In this document: one piece after another, positions 1 to 11,770 of the stretch
Numbering within the stretch: the first letter of the stretch is position 1
How the letters are laid out: every line of letters begins with the position of its first letter
DNA from: Nectonema munidae
Taxonomy: Eukaryota > Nematomorpha > Nectonematoida > Nectonematidae
Length of the DNA stretch: 64,000 nucleotides
Direction of reading: 5' to 3'
NCBI GenBank assembly: GCA_030549495.1
Contig: JAUIRK010000916.1
Coordinates: 223,501 to 287,500, forward strand
Position numbers and translations under genes: made by a program
The notes under the pieces: generated by a model
Database searches by the model: none
Seen by the model: only the letters and a program-made list of their open reading frames with translations
What the model was told of the DNA's origin: nothing

Positions 1-340
1 CTGACTGAGCTACGGACACCACAATATATTTATATTTATTCTTTTTGTGTAATAAGAGTTACAAGTTAATTGTACAATACAATTATTAGTGAATAGTATC
101 TATGATTCCATGTTTAGTTTGAATGAAGTTGATTACAGTAATCTCTAGTTACTTGGCGCTTTGATTATATCGAGGCCTGGATGAATATTGGATTATATTT
201 GAAAGTCATTATCGTATATTTTTTGTTTATCGTGTTCAAGGAAGCCTTTAGATGTGAAATATATATTCGTTTTTTTTAATTTACAATTAAAATTGAAATG
301 TTTTCCCTATTTGAATATACATATTTAGACATGTTTGTTA
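1..340. other. AT-rich sequence, nothing recognised
   Basis: I see no coding exon, RNA gene or repeat terminus in this stretch. It is low-complexity A+T-rich intergenic DNA. Confidence 0.5.
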
Positions 341-344
341 TAGA

Positions 345-415
345 TCATGCGGGTCCACAATTAATAAGGTTATCGCTCAAAGGGTCCACAAGCAAAAAAA
401 GGTTGGGAACCCCTG
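345..415 (-). mobile_element. hAT-type MITE terminus (solo end)
   Basis: Read on the minus strand, the segment begins CAGGGGTTCCCAACC and runs into GTGGACCC motifs. This is the common terminal pattern of hAT MITEs. The terminus is at base 415. I could not find the partner end or a matching 8-bp duplication, so this is called a fragment. Confidence 0.55.
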
Positions 416-1236
416 CTCTATAACAGTAAAGCTTTATCGCTATTGATTACTATAACTGAAAGAGTTATTAAAATGAAGTATGGATCTTGTATATATGTTT
501 ACCATCCAGTTTATTTGTAACAGTTATTTTTGTAAATAGAAATACATATATTAAAAGTTGAATGTAATAGGAATTACCTTTTGAAAGTCCAACTTCATTA
601 ATATAACAACGTAGTTATCATGCTAATCTTTAAATATTTGATAGTAAATCAAATATATACCATTTTTATTCCTAGATATTCATTATATTTTTTTTATCAA
701 GATTACTTTGAATAGTTGCCGATGTTTTCACACTTTGCTCAAAATTTTTGTTAATAAAAATTAGTACAAATAGTTTTATTTTCATGTAATTTATAGCGTA
801 TAACTTATGTTTTTCTGTTACTAATTTAGTTGGGCAACTTAACATTTAATTTTAAGCAATAATGCATCTAAATTCAGAGTAATCAATCCACATAACAAGG
901 CCTGTTGACAATTTGTGAAATAAGATGCTGAGAAATTTTTTTTAACTCCTAATCAATATTGTATCGGATAGCGGGGTTGTCGAATAATCTAATGTAGGGT
1001 GAATAAGGTCTGACCGTATTACCAATGGATCTTCTAAAACAACCCTTTCCATATGGCATTTAGAAGACAAAGATATTTTTAACCTTCAAACTTCAAATAC
1101 AAAATCGGCTCAACCAAAAATTGTTTCCTAAAGATTTACAAAAGAGATCATTTTTAGAGCCATGATATAAAACCTTCACTTGGTTATCTTTAGGGCTTAT
1201 TTAATAAATCGATAGCAATTTTTGATTTATCTAGAT

Positions 1237-1539
1237 CAGTGGTTCTCAACCGCAGCCCTCAACCTCTTGGTTTGCGGTCAACATAGCATGGTTGCAGAAA
1301 AATGAGGCTAGCAAAATCATATGAAAACTATGAGGATTTTGCAAAAATGTTGCAAAGTAGTTTAAATTATATGATCTACTTATAAGTTTTGTCTTCACAA
1401 CCTTGTGTATATGGCAGTTTTCGATTTACTCAGGGTGCAATCGCCATTCCCTATTTTTTGAGTATATTTTGTTTGGTTGCGGCCCTCTAGTGGTATGTTG
1501 GTTGTTAGTTTTGCCCTTTGTAAAGGTTGAGAACCACTG
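1237..1539. mobile_element. hAT MITE with both ends
   Basis: This is a 303-bp element with perfect 15-bp terminal inverted repeats, CAGTGGTTCTCAACC at the left and its complement at the right. The flanking 8-mers are ATCTAGAT and ACCTAGAG. They match at 6 of 8 positions, as expected for an old hAT target duplication. It has no coding capacity, so it needed a transposase supplied by a related hAT. Confidence 0.85.
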
Positions 1540-2197
1540 ACCTAGAGTGAAATTTTCTTAACGGAGTTTATGAAGAGATAATAATAATAAGATGTGTTAA
1601 TGAAATTGTTTAATCCCATATAAACAAGCTTAGCATAACTCGCCATTTGATCAGGACAATCTCAGTGCCTCGTCCTAAAGTGGTAATGTCCTGGTTTGAG
1701 AAAAATATATAAAACAAAATCAAGAGAAGTTAGACACTCACTCCTTTTACTAAATACACAAGCATAAAATTAACAACTTAGCTTGAACTTTAGATCACTC
1801 AAAATATTTATCTAAGTCCAATAAACATTGACAAAACTTGAGTTTAATGTATGAAACTCTTCTCGCAGGTTAGGGCAGAAAAATATGGTAAGAATGAATA
1901 AAAGTATAATATAATAATAAAAAAGATCACACTCAACTCTTGACAAATCCGAATCCTTCATTATGCGTACAAATAATTTTTTTCTTGAAGTTTTTACTTC
2001 TCTTCTCACCCTGGAATAAAAAAGATCAATTTTTTTAAATAAAAGTAAATAAGAATTTGATGTTTTTGGTAAAATATTTGAGTAATATTTCAGTTAATCC
2101 ATAAAAAGTGACAGCAAAACTGTTGAATTTTCACAACCAGGACCATTCTTTTTTTAATGTCTAATGACGTAGATCAAATGAGATTTTTCATTCAATC
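1540..2197. other. AT-rich sequence, nothing recognised
   Basis: The open frames here are short and A+T-driven, with no domain signature. I see no RNA gene or repeat terminus. Confidence 0.45.
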
Positions 2198-2861
2198 TAC
2201 CGTATATTTCGGTGTATAAGTCGACCTTTTAGCCTCCCCCTCCCCTCCAAATCGGCCCAAAATTGAGGGTCGACTTATATAACAGTAACAAAAAGCAAAC
2301 CTTTAAAGGCATATTGATGCAAGAAACCAGGCCTAACCATAGGCTAATACCAACGACAGCCTTAGTTCGGTAACTACCGATGTGATTACATGTAGCTACT
2401 AATGTAAATACTTGTATTTAAAACAACTCACATTCTAATTCGACGCAAATAATCTAATAGAACTACCATTACCTTAAAATTCCACAAAATGCTATTAATC
2501 AGGGGAAAAGAATTTTATCTGGTTAGTAAGAGAGTTAGGAACAGACCGAATTAGAAAGAGAAAGAAGTGAAGGTATATGAATATGTAAACTATAGAGAAT
2601 TATGTTAATACTGCGTTATATATTATTTCATATTGTAAGTAGAACAACATGTGTAATAACATACCGGTAGTCTGTAATTAATGCCGGATGTTTTATATAT
2701 GATACCTTTTACACTGCAGCTTAGGCTAACAGATCATTTAGGCAAGTTCTGTATTTTAGAGGTCGACTTATACCTCAGATATTAGCAAAAATCATAAAAA
2801 AAAAATACTCTCATTTGGGGGTCGAATTATCTGCCCGAATTATACACCGAAATATACGGTA
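2198..2861. mobile_element. MITE with 22-bp terminal inverted repeats
   Basis: The element is about 664 bp. Its perfect 22-bp terminal inverted repeat begins TACCGTATATTTCGG at each end, read inward. The terminal TA could be the target duplication, with the element proper starting CCGTATATTTCGG. The inner flanks carry GTCGAC-rich sequence on both sides. There is no transposase. The superfamily is not assigned; a TA target would suit a mariner-type or similar element. Confidence 0.75.
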
Positions 2862-3911
2862 TTGATATAAATTCAAAAAAATCTATTATTTTATTTTCAC
2901 AAATGGCAATTCTTAAGAGTGTGAAATACAAAATTGAAATGTTAGCTGAATCTATAATGAAAATTACATGTGAATGTCTATAACTTGTTAAAGCGGAAGC
3001 TGGAGTCAGAAACAAAAGGCCAAGAAATACGACCAAGTGATTTTGTCAGTGGTTCGGGAGCCGTACATAACAGTGCAGTTAATTATCACGCTGAAGGAAG
3101 ATGCATTCTTTTGGCGAAGCCACTTGCTTATTCTCAATAATTGCATTAAACGAAAGATTGCAACACTTTGACGTCGTAGATAGAAAGTTAATTAAATACA
3201 AATGATCATCTTTGTAGTTTGAACAAAAAAGAATTCGATTTAAAATGGTTTTACCGCGCTGTTCATCCAATTATTATTAATGTTGGCAATAACATATAAT
3301 TTAACTTTGTTATGTACGGATGTATATATACACTAAAAATCAATATAAAGTATAGAGATGTAATGAAAAATTTATAAAGACTTTTATAAACTTAATAAAG
3401 TAGAAAAATTAATTAGATCACTACATTCTTCGCAAAAAAAGAGAACACAGCAACTCTTTCAAATAGATACGAAAAGAAATTTTAATCGAGGAAAATCTTC
3501 TTCGTGGATAGAAATTAGAAAATATGTATTTAAGTCACAAAGCCCTTCTTATATGATGGAAATGGTAACAAACTTTACGCAATAGAGTAAAACAACGAGT
3601 AGACCCGTACTAAAGAACATGATGTATTTATTTAGTCTTTCATTCAAGTCATATGCTTTCAATCATTTGTCATATGTTCGCAATAGTTATATTGTCCACC
3701 CATCTATACATTTTTGAAACTTTTGCTATTAATTCAAATAAAATTACAAAAAAACACAATTTTAAAAAATTTGGCGAGCGCTAAAAAATTAGTTACTAGT
3801 ATTTCAAAATGGTTAGGCGTGAACCAACCAACTGTTTCTAAAAGCATTTCACGCAAAATAAAATCAGACAGCATTAATGTTAAGGCATGAGGTTGTGATG
3901 GAATTTCCAAA
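2862..3911. other. Intergenic, one weak HTH-like trace
   Basis: Nothing is clear here. Around 3780-3880 the plus strand reads as a short helix-turn-helix-like phrase (ISKWLGVNQPTVSKSI), reminiscent of the DNA-binding start of a mariner or pogo transposase. It is too short to assign. The small ORFs on the minus strand have no support. Confidence 0.3.
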
Positions 3912-4049
3912 TTAACCCGTTATCGGCCAGAATAAGCAGACGATATCTAATGTAAAGCAGAAGATTTGTATTAAAAAGCATTAATAAAAGCAGACGATTC
4001 ATATTTTTGTAAAGTCGACATATGTCGACTGTGGTCGATAACCGGTTAA
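3912..4049. mobile_element. piggyBac-type MITE, TTAA-flanked
   Basis: A 130-bp element lies between two TTAA sites (3912-3915 and 4046-4049). Its ends read CCCGTTATCGGCC and GGTCGATAACCGG. The interior repeats the phrase GCAGACGA, which recurs in the relatives at 4589, 5114, 23793 and 32375. TTAA target sites with CCC...GGG ends are the hallmark of piggyBac-mobilised MITEs. Confidence 0.8.
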
Positions 4050-4588
4050 GTAATGTGTATTCGCTTGGAAATACACAAGATTGGATCATCGGTTAATGAA
4101 AACCCTTTGATAACGTTTTTCAAACATGAAGAAAACATTGTGGATAAACTTAAATCATTTAAGCAAAGCAGAAGACTTTAGTAATTCCTATTAAAATTCA
4201 TTGAAAAGCCATCTTTTCATTTCATATTGAATTGAAACATGTAGTTCTTCAACCAAAGAGAAGAATCTGCACTTCTATGAATGAAAAAAGATCGATGAAT
4301 GAAATCATTACCAAAATACAGCATTTGATTAATTAAGCCCGATTATATGATTTGCAAAAAATGATCACAGAGGGGTCGAAACAGAACACGTATTCTAGGA
4401 TACACCCATTGGTTGTAAAAACATATGACTAATGATTACAAGGCGGGTTTGATATAAAAAAAATGAAATTTATATTACTGGAAGCACAACAACATATTGA
4501 TACAAAAATATCATATATAACCGTGTAAGGGTGTGTTTTTTTAAAAAGTAAGTCTTATAACGCTTATATTTTTAAGTTTTTATTTATT

Positions 4589-4726
4589 TTAACCCATTTA
4601 CGACCAATGTTCCTATTTTGGAACATAAGTAATTTCATTATCGTCTGCTTTTTTCAATGATTTTGAATATAAATCGTCTGCGTTTTTTTAGATATCGTCT
4701 GCTTTGCTTGGTCTTAAATGGGTTAA
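4589..4726. mobile_element. piggyBac-type MITE, TTAA-flanked
   Basis: This is a 130-bp member of the same family. TTAA lies at 4589-4592 and 4723-4726, and the ends read CCCATTTACGACC and GGTCTTAAATGGG. It is oriented opposite to the copies at 23793 and 32375. Next to it (about 4727-4900) is a decayed stretch with similar phrases (AGCAGACGCTTATTTTATGG) that may be an older relative. Confidence 0.8.
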
Positions 4727-5113
4727 AGCAGACGCTTATTTTATGGGAAACTCCTCTCATATTGGCCTTGAAAGTATTTTAAGGAGCGTGTTTTTGAAAG
4801 CAAATCGCCTGTTTAGCCTTTTCAATGGGTTTGGTAAAACTTAAAGTAGACGGTCAATATTTTATGGGGCACTGGTGTCCCATTGGTCTTGAAAAGAGCT
4901 AACATAAATTATTATTTTCGCATGCTAAGGCAAGTTGGTTTTCACGATAAGAAAGTAGCTAGGGAAAGAGTGACTCTTATCCTAATATTTCTTAAGGAAG
5001 CAAGCAAGAGATGTTGAGCGCCACTTTGTTATTATGGATGCTAGATCGAAAAAGAGTATTTTTCCATTTCGATTCGGACATCATTCTTTATACATTTCAG
5101 GCACCCATGCCCT

Positions 5114-5249
5114 TTAACCCGTTAACGACCAGAATAATCAGACGCTATCTAATGTAAAGCAGAAGATTTGTATTAAAGAGCTTTGATAAACGCAGACGAT
5201 TTTATTTTTGTAAAGTCGACTATAGTCGACATGGGCGTTAACGGGTTAT
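5114..5249. mobile_element. piggyBac-type MITE, TTAA/TTAT-flanked
   Basis: TTAA at 5114-5117 is followed by CCCGTTAACGACC. The right end reads GGGCGTTAACGGG and is followed by TTAT at 5246-5249, a one-base decay of TTAA. The interior closely resembles the copy at 3912, including a GTCGAC palindrome near the right end. Confidence 0.75.
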
Positions 5250-5252
5250 TAA

Positions 5253-6530
5253 ATCGTAAGGCAATCCAAATTAAATTATATAAGATTAAAGAATTAAACA
5301 CTGTTTCAACGAATCCTACAACTTTGTAAGTGGATTAGGGGACAAATCGTAGACTTTAATTTTTCTTTTGTTCTTATCCTTTCTAATCGCTAGCCAAATG
5401 TGAATTAAATCCTTTATTTTTGTGATTAGTTGTAGGAAGGAAAAAATGAATTGTGAGGACTAGTCGATTGTAAGTAAAATAGCGCCAGGATTTAAACTCT
5501 TCATAGTGTGAAAATGATTGGAATGAGAGATTAAATCGAACGAAAGAACGCTTAATTAGAGAGGACAACGACAATATGGGTAATATTTTTGCAATGTAAA
5601 CTGGAGTTAAAAGGTTCACTCAACTAATGAAAAATAGTAAACATACTTAAAAAAGAGTAATAAAAGTAGTCACTCAACAAGTGTTCCTGAATTTCTGTTT
5701 TTTTTTTGTTTTCCTGAAGTTTGGCGGGAATTTATAGAGAAAATTATAACTAAGAACTGTGAATAACTAGCTAATTAGCCAAAAAATAATCACCTACTAA
5801 CAAACTGCAATAAAAAGTGATAATTAACTAATAATCATTTTTGTCTAGATCACTCGCTTCCAAAGGATTTGTGGCGCAAAGTATATACACTGGGATTGTA
5901 ACTCTTCTCAATCCTACTTACAAAATTAAAAAGTTTCAGTTTTTGAAAATATATTTAAAAAATGACATCATGTACCATATTTTATGATCAAGAGCAAGAA
6001 CGAATACTTAAAAATACTACACACAATTTCAAAGGCTTTATTAAATACACGAATAATAAACATATACACAGTTTAAATATTATTCCTAAGGAAATCATTT
6101 TTACTATCAATTGATTGGTAGTGATGTGGTTGTTAGATGATAGATAACGCGAACTTAATGAAAGAAAAGAGAGGAGACTTCATTCAACAAACGTATACAA
6201 TTTCTTCCAAAGCAAGAAAATAATTAAAAATCGGGAAAAAATGATAAATAGTGAATCATCGCAAAAGAAAATTAAAATCTTTGAATAATACTACTTTGAT
6301 ACAGAAGTATAATAGCAAGTTGAAAAAGAAAATTTAAAGATACTGTTAAAAAATACATGTACATTTGTTTGCATTGATTGAGGTTTATATTCGAAAAGAA
6401 ATGAACCACCATACTGTTTGGCTTATAAAGCACCATTGTGTTTAGCCGATGATTTGGGCTTAGTAATTATAATCGAGCAAATGGTGGAGCGTATAAAAGG
6501 CAAATTCCACTACCTTTAAAAAATGTATTC
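5253..6530. other. AT-rich sequence, nothing recognised
   Basis: I see no supported gene. Short minus-strand frames occur but show no domain, conserved motif or splice structure. Confidence 0.4.
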
Positions 6531-6869
6531 AAGCCTGAGAGCAATGATGGCATACGGTACGTTACGTTTCAAAATTACGGTTGCTTTTTTATAAAAAAAA
6601 ATACGTTCGAAATTACGTAAGAAAAAAAACAAAATTACGATAAATATCAAAGTTCGGTAAGATCTACTTGATATTGGTACGTTTTTATCGAACCTTTGAG
6701 TTGTAAATAAATTTATCATTAAAAAAACATTTACCATCCCCTCCCCAAAAATTTTAAGGATATGCGCCCTTATTAGATTTTAAATTTAGCCTAAAAAAAT
6801 TAGAACCTCAACTGTAAAACCATTTCAAGTTAAATCGGCGTTGTCCCCAATTTGATTGGACATCGAAAC

Positions 6870-6983
6870 ACAAAAATATTTTAATACAACGTTGAAAAAA
6901 TACAAATATACCCTTAAGAGTATTTAATTTTTATCTTAAGAGTATATTTGTATTTTTTCAACGTTGTATTAAAATATTTTTGT
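6870..6983. repeat. Long near-perfect palindrome (hairpin)
   Basis: Two arms of about 48 bp, starting ACAAAAATATTTTAATACAA on the left and mirrored on the right, flank a short AT-rich loop centred near 6927. If transcribed from either strand the region would fold into a long hairpin. It could be a foldback MITE or a replication-slippage product. Confidence 0.8.
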
Positions 6984-7038
6984 ATAAAATATTAAATATT
7001 TATTTAATGTATGATGAAAAGAATATAATTCTATTCAT

Positions 7039-7054
7039 CCCCCCCCCCCCCCCC
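7039..7054. repeat. Poly(C) homopolymer, 16 nt
   Basis: An uninterrupted run of 16 C sits in otherwise very A+T-rich DNA. It is one of nine such G or C runs in the window. Confidence 0.95.
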
Positions 7055-7415
7055 TCCTAAAAATTGCATTGCCAATTGCTTGAAAATTTTTTTTGATCTA
7101 ATTCTTTTCGTAGAACTCAAATATTATGATGATTTCTGCAACTAGTTTTTTAGATTCAATCTTTCTCTAAAGTGAGAAGCCCTAAAAAAATTTTTATGTT
7201 TCAACCGTAGTTAAGTGTCACACTTATTAATTTTATATTATCCAATTTTTTTTTGTAAATTTATTATTTAAACACATCAAGTTTTACTACATCAATTCAC
7301 TTCGCAGTTCAATGAATGAGGATCGTTTTAATGGTCTCATTCTTCTTTTTGTTTTAAAAATTTTGATAGAGCTTAAATTTATATGCTTTAAATTTGAGTT
7401 CTAGTTTAGTAAAAT

Positions 7416-7466
7416 CCCCCCCCCCCCCCCCCCGCCCCATAATGCCAATTTCTAGATCCGCCCCTG
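7416..7466 (-). mobile_element. hAT MITE terminus with poly(C) tract
   Basis: On the minus strand the terminus at 7466 reads CAGGGGCGGATCTAG and then runs into a poly(G) tract (18 C on the plus strand, 7416-7433). This is a recognisable hAT MITE end. The partner end was not identified with confidence. Confidence 0.55.
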
Positions 7467-7852
7467 ATTTATATCAGTGATATTAAGTCAGTTTATACAA
7501 AAGATTAAATAGCAAATTATTTATTTACTAAAAAAGAGAAGAATATCTTATTCCAACGGATATAAATTTTTCTGCTGTGAAATATGTTTTAAGTGATTAA
7601 AGCTAAAATATGACATAGTTAAGAGCATTTTTAACGTTGCAATTATTCAATTCCCAATAACCTTTTTAAAATTTATCTAATTTTACATGAATTTGTAATA
7701 TAGCTACATATATCAAATTTAATGTTTCTGAATTTTGCTTAACAAACTATATTATACAAAATTAACTTCCTTAAACTGTCTCTTTAAACGAATAAAAAAA
7801 GTCAAGGTAAATAACGAAACCTCCTTTCCAAACGTAACTTAGGCCATCACTG

Positions 7853-9540
7853 TCTGTGAACAGTTTACAAGAGAAGATAGTCACATTTAGATGAGTGGTG
7901 ATGTTGAAGCAACTCCCACTAATTCAGTAATAGCTAGATAGGGACTTCTCAGCTCACTGCAGTTCATCAAGATGGATACTCAGTCAAATGCTCGTGCATT
8001 AAAACAACATAGCTTCGTTCACAGATTTACTTCGTAAATCATTAGCAGAATCGCAACACAAGTCAAAGATTTTTTATATATAACATAAATAACTCACTAT
8101 GGAAGGTCACAGATATGAAATAGATTTATTACAATATAGACAGGGGATAAAAGATTTTATTCAAGCTCTCCTCTAACAAACTGTCAACAGGCATGGTTCA
8201 TAGCAAAGAATTGGTTAGGTGGATTGATTACTCTGTACTTATGAACTTTGTAGCTTAAAATTAAATTTTAAATTTATAAATGCTAAAAAATTTCAAAATG
8301 AGATGTTACCAAACTAAAAATAGAAAAGAAAAAAAATCACCATATTTAATCTTCATATTATTACTACCTACACATATATTCAGTTTATACAGTAAATTGT
8401 TTGCAAATAGATTTAGGAATTCGGTGAAGGAATTAGCAAGTATAAAGCCGTGAATTAAAATTTTAAATAGAAATTTAAAGTCTAAAATGTTTGGAAGAAA
8501 ATTTGCTACAAACCTTAAATGTATATAAAGTACCATCCCCTAAGTATGGATTCTCAAATGGGGATAAATTTACACATTGAGGGTAAACAATTATTAAGTA
8601 GAGGGTGAAAAAGTTACCCAAAAAAGTTCATCAAACCTTTAAAATATTTTTCTAGTCTACTGACTATTATGATTATTTGAAAGATAAATAAATTAACAGC
8701 GTTTTCAACCTCAAAAAAGCAATGCATAAAATCAGAAAATATTATAAACTAGACCATTTTTTAGTATTGGTTATTTCAAGTATGTCTCATGATTTATGTT
8801 TTGAGTGATAGATTTAAATAAGGATAGACCAGTTATAACATGATTTATTGCAAAATTAAGAAAAAGTAGCAATAATAATAATTCTCACTTACCTTGCATA
8901 TAAAGATAACATGTTTAAATTCAAGAACGTGTGGATAAAATATTGCCGCTCAAACCAAAGAGGGCCATTATATATTTTAACAAAGAATATTAAAAAATGT
9001 TATACATAATTTTTTTGAAATGCCCTCTTATATCTTTTAAAAGTTTAAATTTTACAAAAAGTTGTAAATATGTATCACAATGAATATACTTTTAGTAGAT
9101 ATTATAAAAGCAAAAATTTGAAGTAGGATAAAAGAAAAAAATTAAGTTTGGATTTATTGAGCATATTAATACTAAATAAAAAAATTTTTTTATATATTTT
9201 TCGAAATAAAGTTTGGAAAAAATCAAGTTAAGAACATTTTTCATAAACAGTTTGCATGTTTTAGGAAACTAAGGTTATGCCACTTATTTACTCATATACA
9301 TTTTTTGATAAGATTTTTATCTTTTAATCTAATATTGACTTGAAATTGGGTAAATTTCGCAAAAACATTTCTAAATATTAATCTTACGCTATAAAAACAG
9401 GTTTACTTTTTTAAAATCTGAGACAATATAATTTAACAAAATTCACCCTAGATTACACCTTTCACAATGAAGTTATTGAATTCTTATATTAATGACTAGA
9501 CTATGATTCAGTGTAATCTCTTTTGAATATATAAAGTTTA
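7853..9540. other. AT-rich sequence, nothing firm
   Basis: No supported gene. A phrase near 8548-8570 (GGATTCTCAAATGGGG) resembles a hAT terminus but has no partner. The rest is short A+T-rich repeats and frames without domains. Confidence 0.4.
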
Positions 9541-9906
9541 TAGATAGAGGTGTAGCCAGAAGGAGGAGCGTCAGGCAGGCCACTTAAACAACCTTTGTCC
9601 CAATAAGATTTGATTGAAATAAACAAAAATTTTGTACCATTTTTCAATAATTTAGATAAAATATTACATAACAAATTATTCCAAAATTACCAACATCTCA
9701 AACTTGTGTGTTGAATATACACTTAAAGTTGTATCTAGTGTATTGAATATACACTTAAAGTTTTTTCAAAAAAAGCTTTTATCAATGTGACAAAAAATAG
9801 ATATAGAAAATCATTTGAAAACTATCTTTGAGAAACAAAAATTAAAGAAGAAACATTTTATTAAAAAATTGTGAATAAGTTAATATTCCATGTTCAAACA
9901 GTTAAC

Positions 9907-10111
9907 GTTAGTCTTCTTGTTTTTTTGTTAAAATTCTTTAGGAAATCATCAAATGTAACTTTCTTGGTGAGTTTTTTCCCTTGAGAAAGAATTATCAAGT
10001 TTTCTTTTCTTTCACTCAGCATCGACTGTCGTGAAGAAGTGAAAACTCTTTTAAGTGTTGAAAAACTTCTTTCACACGACGCTGTGCTGATGCCTATTGT
10101 TAAAGCAGCTT
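9907..10111 (-). pseudogene. hAT transposase C-terminal dimerisation region (remnant)
   Basis: The minus strand reads IGISTASCERSFSTLKRV, followed by a basic, leucine-rich stretch. This matches the hAT C-terminal dimerisation motif, in which a small-residue segment precedes C/A-E-R-x-F-S-x-L-K. The Glu in this motif is the third catalytic residue in hAT enzymes. The frame is interrupted relative to the upstream piece at 10330-10518. It is a DNA-transposon fossil with no sign of an intact promoter or start. Confidence 0.75.
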
Positions 10112-10329
10112 AAAAAATATACTGTAAAGTAAATAATATTTTAGTAAAAATATCATAATTACCAATATACAAAGAAAAGATCTCATTACAGGCGGACTTG
10201 ATGGGATATAATTCCTTTAAAATATCAGAAATTTCTATTCCTGGTGGTAAGTTCTTTCACTCAAAAAAAGTTTTGATAACCTAGTTATGTCAAATATTAA
10301 AAACGATTATTATAGAAAACGTATTATTC

Positions 10330-10518
10330 TTAGATTACTAAGAACTGAGAAGATAAAATATTTTCGTCAGTCTTTATTTCAAGAAGAGTGCATAGTGGTT
10401 TGATTTTCTCATACATAAGAAAATGTTCTTTTGAACTAGGCATAAGGCAGTTAATAGCATTTATAAAAGAAATGTTTTGATCTGCAAATCTGAAAAATTC
10501 CAAAAACTCATTAAGCAA
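10330..10518 (-). pseudogene. hAT transposase internal fragment (ZMYM1-like)
   Basis: A 62-codon minus-strand frame contains NISFINAINCLMPSS and YEKIKPLCTLLEI, phrases typical of the segment between the catalytic core and the C-terminal dimerisation region of ZMYM1-like hAT transposases. It lies upstream, in coding direction, of the fragment at 9907-10111 with frame breaks between them. It is part of the same dead element. Confidence 0.55.
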
Positions 10519-10729
10519 AATGGTAATATATCATTTTCTACCTTTTTGAAATTTCCTGTATTACTGAATCAAAGCATTCATAATATATTTTCTAATTTTT
10601 GCAATTTCTGAATTATTATCATCAGAATTAGGCTTCATGGATGAATCAACTTCAAAATCACTCAATCTTTGAGGGACTTTAGAGACTTTGAGGGATTTTA
10701 GGAAGGACTAAGCTTTAATTAAATAACAT

Positions 10730-10755
10730 TTGGATTGGATTGGATTGGATTGGAA
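10730..10755. repeat. (TTGGA)n microsatellite
   Basis: About five tandem copies of the pentamer TTGGA lie inside the decayed hAT element. Confidence 0.9.
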
Positions 10756-10887
10756 TATCTAAGCACTTGCCAACTTTGTTAATATGCTTGCTTGATTGCT
10801 GGATGTTTATATTAAAAACAATGGAACAAAATTGTCTATTTTACAGTGACTTGAGATTGATAAGAGGGGGGCTCACATTTAAGGAGA

Positions 10888-10957
10888 GGGGGGGGGGGGG
10901 CTTACTTTATGAGTGGGGGGCTCAAGCCCCCAATTTTAATAGAACGCGCGGGCCCTG
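10888..10957 (-). mobile_element. hAT MITE terminus with poly(G) tract
   Basis: On the minus strand the terminus at 10957 reads CAGGGCCCGCGCGTTC. A G-rich subterminal region follows, including a 13-G run (10888-10900, plus strand). It looks like a MITE end inserted into the hAT at 9545-11770. The other end was not located. Confidence 0.45.
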
Positions 10958-11770
10958 TCATATAGGTTGGATCGGATACATTTAGGAGGTTCTTCACCAA
11001 ATTTATTATAATGAGTATAAAAAATGACTTTAAGAAATTTCGTAGCCAAGATATTTAAAAAAACTGGTGACAAACTTCAAAATTTAAGTAGGAAATGTCT
11101 CTGGTATCTTAGATATGAAATGTCATGCACCGTATACAAAAGATTTATTTGAAAAGGTAGAGATTAATTTATCTCAAGAAAGTTCATAAACAGGTTTACA
11201 AACTACTTATAGCATAATGCAGCCATCCATCAACTATAGAAAAATTCTACGAAATATTTTTATATATAAAACCACATGAGTTCAACTTAGAAATAAAACT
11301 ATTTTAATCTTAAACATAACGAGTTTTTTTTCAACATTAGGCGAGGTGGGCATTTTAAAATAAATTTTATAATAGCGCTGACAGCAGAATATAGGAGTTA
11401 TATAGTTGAATGTTCTTTTTCAAACTTAAAACGAGGTGATTTTTGTTATCGAAGAAACAGACACCGTATCTTGATATTACTACACTTTGAAAATAAATTA
11501 ACCAAAATATTACATTTGATGAATTTGATAAAAAAAAAGACCTTGAAACATTAAAATTTTTTATTTATTTTAAATAAATATATCATTTTTGTTCTAATAT
11601 TATTAAAATATATTTGAATAAAATTTTTGTTAAAATAATTAATATTTCAATTGAGAATTTAACATTATGTATATTTATAATGTATAGATAAAAGTTGTAA
11701 CTTCATGTGTCCCCCTGAAAATCCCCCCCCCCCCTCCTCTTGCGCTCATCAGTAAAATTCCTGGCTACTT

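Larger units (their letters stand above)
6542..7852. mobile_element. Possible decayed hAT-type non-autonomous element
   Basis: The left end reads CAATGATGGCATACGG then TACGTTACGTTT. The right end, on the minus strand, reads CAGTGATGGCCTAAG then TTACGTTTGG. These look like diverged inverted termini. The flanking 8-mers (CCTGAGAG and TCTGTGAA) agree at only 5 of 8 positions. Other repeat ends and a palindrome lie inside. The call rests on the end similarity alone. Confidence 0.35.
9545..11770 (-). mobile_element. Decayed hAT transposon, ZMYM1-like transposase
   Basis: The left end reads TAGAGGTGTAGCCAG. The right end, on the minus strand, carries GTAGCCAGGAATTTT. Together they resemble diverged hAT inverted termini. 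Two minus-strand stretches inside translate to pieces of a hAT transposase of the ZMYM1-like type (see the next two entries). The interior also holds a pentamer microsatellite, poly(G) and poly(C) runs and another MITE end, so the element has been invaded and is inactive. Confidence 0.6.

Noticed and set aside
3780-3880. HTH-like phrase ISKWLGVNQPTVSKSI as a host transcription factor exon
   Set aside because: Too short, without splice signals or further domain; a decayed transposase start is as likely.
10740-10985. 81-codon plus-strand frame rich in Gly
   Set aside because: It is produced by a TTGGA microsatellite and poly(G) tract inside a decayed hAT.
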